Below, one piece after another: positions 13,100 to 16,569 of a stretch of DNA of 16,569 bases. The notes beneath the pieces are model-generated. The model was not told the origin of the DNA and made no database searches. It saw only the letters and a program-made list of their open reading frames with translations. A program made the position numbers and the translations under genes. The stretch lies in NCBI GenBank assembly GCA_001917895.1, contig MNEW01000014.1, forward strand, positions 1 through 16,569, given 5' to 3'. This DNA comes from Actinobacteria bacterium 13_1_40CM_66_12. GTDB taxonomy: Bacteria > Chloroflexota > Dormibacteria > Dormibacterales > Dormibacteraceae. Position 1 is the first letter of the stretch; the number at the start of each line of letters is the position of its first letter.

Positions 13100-14158
13100 A
13101 TGAAGACGATCGCCGTCGACTTCAATCCGGCCACGCGCGAGGTGGCCACAGGAACCGAGGTGTATACACGCGAGGTCGGCTCCCGCCTGCCGGCTGTGGC
13201 ACCCGAGTTTCGCTGGCTCTTTTACGCTTCCCGAGCGCGCGCGGGCCTGGGCGTGGACGTGATGGTCGTGCCGATGGCCCGGCTGTGGTCTCAGATCCGG
13301 CTGCCCCTGGCGATGCAGCCGGCGCACCCCGACCTGCTGTTCGTGCCCGCACACGCCATCCCGTTCGGCTGGCCGGGCAAATCCCTCACCGTGGTCCACG
13401 ACCTCGCCTTCGAGCGGCATCCAGAGGCCTATTCAGTGGCCGAACGGTCCTATCTGCGGCTCACGACGCGATGGGCCGTGCTGCGCTGCCACCTGCTCAT
13501 CGTCCCTTCCGAGTCCACCAAAGCGGACCTCGTCGAGCTGTATCACGTCGACCAGGATCGGGTGCGGGTGGTTCCGCATGGCGGCGGCGAACAGGTCGAA
13601 CGCGAGGTCGCGCCGGCAGGGAGGCTCGCCGAGCTCGGCCTCGACGGATCTTTCGTCCTCCAGGTCGGGCGCATCGAGAAGCGCAAGAACCAGGCCGCCG
13701 CCCTGGCCGCGGTCGAACGGTTGGACGGGGTCACGCTTGCGATCGCCGGCCCCGAGCGAGACGGTTCGCTTGCGGCTCGGCTGCGGGCTTCGTCACATTG
13801 CCGCGTCCTCGGAAGGGTCGACCGGCCCACGCTCGAGCTTCTGTACCAGAAAGCGCGGGCAGTGGTCGTGCCGAGCCTCTATGAGGGCTTTGGGCTACCC
13901 GTCCTCGAGGCGATGGCCCGCGGCCAGGTGGTCGTCGCCGCGCGCACGTCGTCGCTGCCGGAGGTGGGCGGTGACGCTGTTCTTTATGTCGACGATCCCA
14001 ATGACCCGGCTGCCCTTGGGCAAGCGCTCGAGACCGCGATCGGCGCCCGCAAGGTGCGCAACCTGCTGGTCAAAGCCGCGAAAGCGCGTGCCGGGGAATT
14101 CACCTGGGACCGCAGCGCCGCCGGTGTCGCAAACGTCGTTCGCGAGCTGGTCGATTAA
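13100..14158 (+). CDS. GT4 family glycosyltransferase
   Basis: A 352-residue GT-B fold retaining glycosyltransferase of family GT4. The N-terminal acceptor domain has TGTEVYTREV (17-26) and TVVHDLAF (97-104). The C-terminal donor domain has VLQVGRIEKRKNQ (186-198) and the E-x7-E signature in PSLYEGFGLPVLEAMA (258-273; E262 and E270), which binds the nucleotide sugar. No membrane segment is present, so it should act at the cytoplasmic face on a lipid-linked or surface-bound acceptor. Only 50 bp separates it from the divergent deacetylase gene, and no clear promoter is visible there. The ATG at 13100 fits the family N-terminus but has no good ribosome site. It converges on a second GT4 gene, sharing a TTAA stop. 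The sugar is unknown; mannose or glucose are common in GT4. Confidence 0.9.
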   Translation: MKTIAVDFNPATREVATGTEVYTREVGSRLPAVAPEFRWLFYASRARAGLGVDVMVVPMARLWSQIRLPLAMQPAHPDLLFVPAHAIPFGWPGKSLTVVHDLAFERHPEAYSVAERSYLRLTTRWAVLRCHLLIVPSESTKADLVELYHVDQDRVRVVPHGGGEQVEREVAPAGRLAELGLDGSFVLQVGRIEKRKNQAAALAAVERLDGVTLAIAGPERDGSLAARLRASSHCRVLGRVDRPTLELLYQKARAVVVPSLYEGFGLPVLEAMARGQVVVAARTSSLPEVGGDAVLYVDDPNDPAALGQALETAIGARKVRNLLVKAAKARAGEFTWDRSAAGVANVVRELVD

Positions 14159-15249
14159 GAACCGATCGCCTCTTCGATCACTTCCCACGTCATCGCGGCT
14201 GACCTCGACCAGCTGAACTCTGCAGCTCGCAGAATGCCCCGGCGCCTGAGGTCGGCGGCGAGGTCGTGGTCGCCGAGAATTTTCTCGAGCGCCTTGCGCC
14301 ACGCGTCCGCGTCCCCCGCGGCCACCACCAAACCAGCGTCGCCGACGACCTCGGGGAGGCTCGAGGTGTCGGAGACCACGACCGGAGTTCCGCATGCCAT
14401 CGCCTCCAGCGGGGGCAGTCCGAACCCTTCGTACCACGCTGGGTGGGCGAGGACCCTGGCAAGGTTGTAGACGGCGGGCAATTGAGCCGGCTCGAGGCCA
14501 TCGAGATGGTGGACCTTGTCGCCCAGCCGGCTCATGCGCTCTCTGATCGACTCGTAGTTCCAGCCCCAGCCGCCGACGATCACCAGGTCCGGCCGGTCGC
14601 GCATCATCGCCCACGCGTCGAGTAGCGTCAGGAGGTTCTTGCGCGGCTCGATCGTGCCCACGAAGAGGATGAACCGCTCCGGCAGGCGAAGTCGCTCGCG
14701 GGCAGCGGCCAATTCCTCGCCGCCCATCGGACGCAAGCCCGGCGATACGCCATGCGGCACGACCGTGATCCGAGAAGCCGGGACGCCAAATAGATCCTCG
14801 GCGTCCCTTGCGGTGTTCGTGGAAACGGCGATCACTTGATCGGCCCGCCGCAACGAGCTCGGCACCACCCACCGCGTGCTGAGGGGCTGGCGCTGCGGAA
14901 ACCACCCGGCGTTGCGATAGATCGCGAGGTCGTGGACGGTGATCACCGAAGGCGAGCCGACGTTCATCAACGGCAGTGCGCCGACGGCACCGAAGAAAAC
15001 ACTTGGCTTGAGACGACGCAGCCGCGCCGGCCACTGCACATGGCGGCCGATGAAGGGCAGATCAGGCAGCGGCCAGTATGCGATCGAAGATGTTGCCTCG
15101 CCTGGGACGCCCGGTGGGACGAAAACGGTGAATCGGCAGTCGGGCCTCTCGACAGCCATGGCCCGCAGGATCTGGTTCGTGTAGACCCCGACACCGGCCA
15201 GGGGACGCGCCAACCCCATTCCATCAACCGCGACATGCAGACCGGTCAC
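14155..15249 (-). CDS. GT4 family glycosyltransferase
   Basis: A 364-residue GT4 enzyme. The N-terminal domain has the glycine loop [12 protein letters not shown] (17-28) and [12 protein letters not shown] (102-113). The donor domain has [17 protein letters not shown] (194-210) and [20 protein letters not shown] (271-290), with the E-x7-E pair at E274 and E282, then [14 protein letters not shown] (293-306). This pattern is typical of mannosyltransferase-like proteins in O-antigen, exopolysaccharide and lipoglycan loci. The start is GTG 15249, 4 bp after the mreB stop, with no clear Shine-Dalgarno, so coupling to mreB is likely. Its stop shares TTAA with the convergent GT4. The two GT4 proteins have the same layout but differ in most positions, so a recent duplication is unlikely. 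Location after murA-mreB suggests a role in wall-linked glycan synthesis. Confidence 0.91.
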   Translation of the reverse strand: MTGLHVAVDGMGLARPLAGVGVYTNQILRAMAVERPDCRFTVFVPPGVPGEATSSIAYWPLPDLPFIGRHVQWPARLRRLKPSVFFGAVGALPLMNVGSPSVITVHDLAIYRNAGWFPQRQPLSTRWVVPSSLRRADQVIAVSTNTARDAEDLFGVPASRITVVPHGVSPGLRPMGGEELAAARERLRLPERFILFVGTIEPRKNLLTLLDAWAMMRDRPDLVIVGGWGWNYESIRERMSRLGDKVHHLDGLEPAQLPAVYNLARVLAHPAWYEGFGLPPLEAMACGTPVVVSDTSSLPEVVGDAGLVVAAGDADAWRKALEKILGDHDLAADLRRRGILRAAEFSWSRSAAMTWEVIEEAIGS

Positions 15250-15253
15250 TGGG

Positions 15254-16261
15254 TCAGCGGAGGTAGGACTGGTTCCGCTTCAGCACCTCGAAGTGCTCCA
15301 GGGCCAGGCCGGTTCCGCGCACGACAGAGGTCTGCGGGTCGTCGGCGACGACGGCCGTTATGCCGGTGTGCATCGACAGGAAGCGATCGAGGCCGCGAAG
15401 CTGAGACCCCCCGCCGGACAGCACGATGCCGCGGTCGAAGATGTCAGCCGCCAGCTCCGGAGGTGTCTCCTCGAGCACGCTGCGCACGGCGCCGACGATG
15501 AGCCGGAGCGGCTCCTGGATCGCCTCGGCGACGTCGTTGGAGGTCACCTCCAGGCTGCGAGGCAGGCCGGACACGATGTCGCGCCCGCGCACCTCGGTGC
15601 GTAGCGGCTCCTTCATCTGGATCGCCGAGCCGACCGCGATCTTGAGCTCCTCCGCCGTGCGTTCGCCGATCAGTAGGTTGTGCCGGCGCTTGAGATGAAG
15701 AGCGATGGCGTCGTCGATCCGATTGCCGCCGACGCGAATCGAGTGCGCCACGACCATCCCGGAGAGCGAGATGACAGCGATCTCCGTGGTGCCGCCCCCG
15801 ATGTCGCAGATGGCGTTGCCACGCGGCTCGGAAATCGGCAGCCCGGCCCCGATCGCGGCGGCCAGCGGCTCGTCGATGAGCCACGCCTGGCGCGCGCCGG
15901 CCGAGATGGCCGCCTCCGTGACCGCTCGCCGCTCCACTGAGGTCACGCCCGAAGGCACGCAGATCATGATCTCGGGCTTGAAGATGCGCTGGCGACCCTG
16001 GACTTTGCCGATGAAGTGGTGGAGCATCCCCTCGGTGACGACGAAGTCGGCGATGACGCCGTCGCGCATCGGCCGCACGACCTGGATCGTGTCCGGCGCC
16101 CGGCCGAGCATCTCGAAGGCCTGCCTGCCCACGGCGAGGATGCGCGTGCTGTCGCGGTTGACCGCGACCAGCGACGGCTCGTTGACGACAATCCCCTCGC
16201 CCTTGACGTAGATGAGCACCGTCGAGGTGCCCAGGTCGATCCCTATCTTCTTAGATAGCAA
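15254..16261 (-). CDS. mreB: MreB/Mbl, rod-shape-determining actin homologue
   Basis: A 335-residue bacterial actin that polymerises under the membrane and guides peptidoglycan synthesis. Actin-fold motifs are all present: phosphate 1 GIDLGTSTVLIYVKG (7-21), connect 1 PSGVTSVERRAVTEAA (103-118), phosphate 2 DIGGGTTEIAV (153-163) and the adenosine motif LSGGGSQLRGLDRFLS (281-296). Length is normal. The start is TTG 16261, directly abutting the TAG of murA; MLSKKIGIDLGT aligns with the usual MreB N-terminus, so the codon choice is firm although the ribosome site is weak. Translation is probably coupled to murA. No mreC or mreD follows; instead a GT4 gene starts 4 bp after the stop. The MurA neighbour recalls the murAA-mbl region of Bacillota, so it could be an Mbl-type paralogue; sequence inspection alone does not separate the two. 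Confidence 0.95.
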   Translation of the reverse strand: MLSKKIGIDLGTSTVLIYVKGEGIVVNEPSLVAVNRDSTRILAVGRQAFEMLGRAPDTIQVVRPMRDGVIADFVVTEGMLHHFIGKVQGRQRIFKPEIMICVPSGVTSVERRAVTEAAISAGARQAWLIDEPLAAAIGAGLPISEPRGNAICDIGGGTTEIAVISLSGMVVAHSIRVGGNRIDDAIALHLKRRHNLLIGERTAEELKIAVGSAIQMKEPLRTEVRGRDIVSGLPRSLEVTSNDVAEAIQEPLRLIVGAVRSVLEETPPELAADIFDRGIVLSGGGSQLRGLDRFLSMHTGITAVVADDPQTSVVRGTGLALEHFEVLKRNQSYLR

Positions 16262-16569
16262 CTACTCGTAAGTGCGCTCAGTACCGGTGGCATCTGAATC
16301 GATCGCGACTTTTTCGATCTGCGCGCCGACGGAAGCCAGCTTGCCGGCCATGTCCTCATAGCCGCGCTCGACATGCCACGCGTTGCGCAGGACGCTCTGG
16401 CCTTCCGCGCACAGGGCGGCGATCACCAGCGCGGCGCCCGAGCGGATGTCGGGAATCGTCACCTCTGTGCCACGCAGCCGGCAGGGACCGTGCACGACCG
16501 CGTGAAGACGGCCTTCGACCGTGATCCCGGCGCCCATCTTCGCGAGCTGGGTGACGTGCTGGAACCTGT
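16262..16569 (-). CDS. murA: UDP-N-acetylglucosamine 1-carboxyvinyltransferase (MurA), C-terminal part
   Basis: The last 102 or so codons of MurA, the enzyme that transfers enolpyruvate from PEP to UDP-GlcNAc in the first committed step of peptidoglycan synthesis. The frame runs off the window edge; the internal ATG at 16537 is not the start, because the residues before it (RFQHVTQLAKMGAGI) are also family sequence. Readable features are VTIPDIRSGAALVIAALCAE, with the conserved Asp-x-Arg, and VERGYEDMAGKLASVGAQIE near the end, which is the final helix of the EPSP-synthase-like fold. The catalytic Cys loop lies outside the window, so activity cannot be judged. The stop TAG abuts the mreB start. 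EPSP synthase is the only close alternative and fits less well. Confidence 0.92.
   Translation of the reverse strand, partial: RFQHVTQLAKMGAGITVEGRLHAVVHGPCRLRGTEVTIPDIRSGAALVIAALCAEGQSVLRNAWHVERGYEDMAGKLASVGAQIEKVAIDSDATGTERTYE

Noticed and set aside
13895..15034. 379-residue minus-strand frame spanning the ends of both GT4 genes
   Set aside because: It runs through two well-supported glycosyltransferase genes and has Arg/Gly/Pro-rich composition without motifs.
1..16569. Mobile elements, CRISPR arrays, tRNA/rRNA genes and toxin-antitoxin pairs
   Set aside because: No transposase, integrase, terminal repeats, regularly spaced repeats, cloverleaf-like sequences or small paired toxin genes were recognised by reading.

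Overview
The window is high-GC bacterial chromosome. It carries a Tad/Flp pilus locus and a cell-envelope glycan locus, and has no sign of a phage, plasmid, IS element, CRISPR array, rRNA or tRNA. The Tad genes are of the kind seen in monoderm Terrabacteria. With polyprenol-phosphate sugar synthases, a TagA/WecG-type transferase and a murA-mreB junction, this suggests a Chloroflexota/Dormibacterota- or Actinomycetota-like lineage. The assignment is inferred from gene content only and is tentative.

Layout. (1) 1-641: 3' part of an alpha/beta hydrolase on the plus strand. (2) 723-5910, minus strand: the Tad block, read in the order flp pilin (a 57-residue gene) - terminator hairpin - cpaB - tadA - tadB - tadC - DUF421 protein. 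A good sigma70-type promoter (6009-6037) drives flp, and a hairpin with a GCAA loop lies between flp and cpaB. This fits abundant pilin mRNA with reduced read-through into the assembly genes. (3) 6116-8295, plus strand: an isoprenylcysteine-methyltransferase-like membrane protein, then a large GT-C-like membrane protein. (4) 8289-13049, minus strand: a compact run of polysaccharide deacetylase - TagA/WecG glycosyltransferase - Alg5-like GT2 - DPM1-like GT2 - second GT-C-like membrane protein, with gaps of 23 and 27 bp and then overlaps of 4 and 13 bp. (5) 13100-14158, plus strand: a GT4 glycosyltransferase. (6) 14155-16569, minus strand: murA (C-terminal end only) - mreB - a second GT4 glycosyltransferase.

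How the genes may work together. The two GT2 enzymes should make polyprenyl-phosphate-linked sugars on the cytoplasmic face. GT-C-type membrane proteins typically use such donors on the outer face. TagA/WecG and the two GT4 enzymes could build a lipid-linked oligosaccharide or wall polymer, and the anchored deacetylase could trim N-acetyl groups outside the cell. MurA and MreB link this to peptidoglycan synthesis and cell shape. The Tad genes supply an inner-membrane pilus motor, platform and pilin, but TadZ, prepilin peptidase, minor pilins and a secretin are not in this window.

Starts. Several starts differ from the longest open frame: DPM1-like at GTG 10570, the second GT-C at ATG 9872, TagA/WecG at GTG 12039, and the first GT-C at about TTG 6826. 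cpaB and mreB begin with TTG. I found no clearly novel system. The points most worth a second look are the flp/cpaB regulatory region, the reduced Tad set, the lipid-linked sugar cassette and the murA-mreB-GT4 arrangement.
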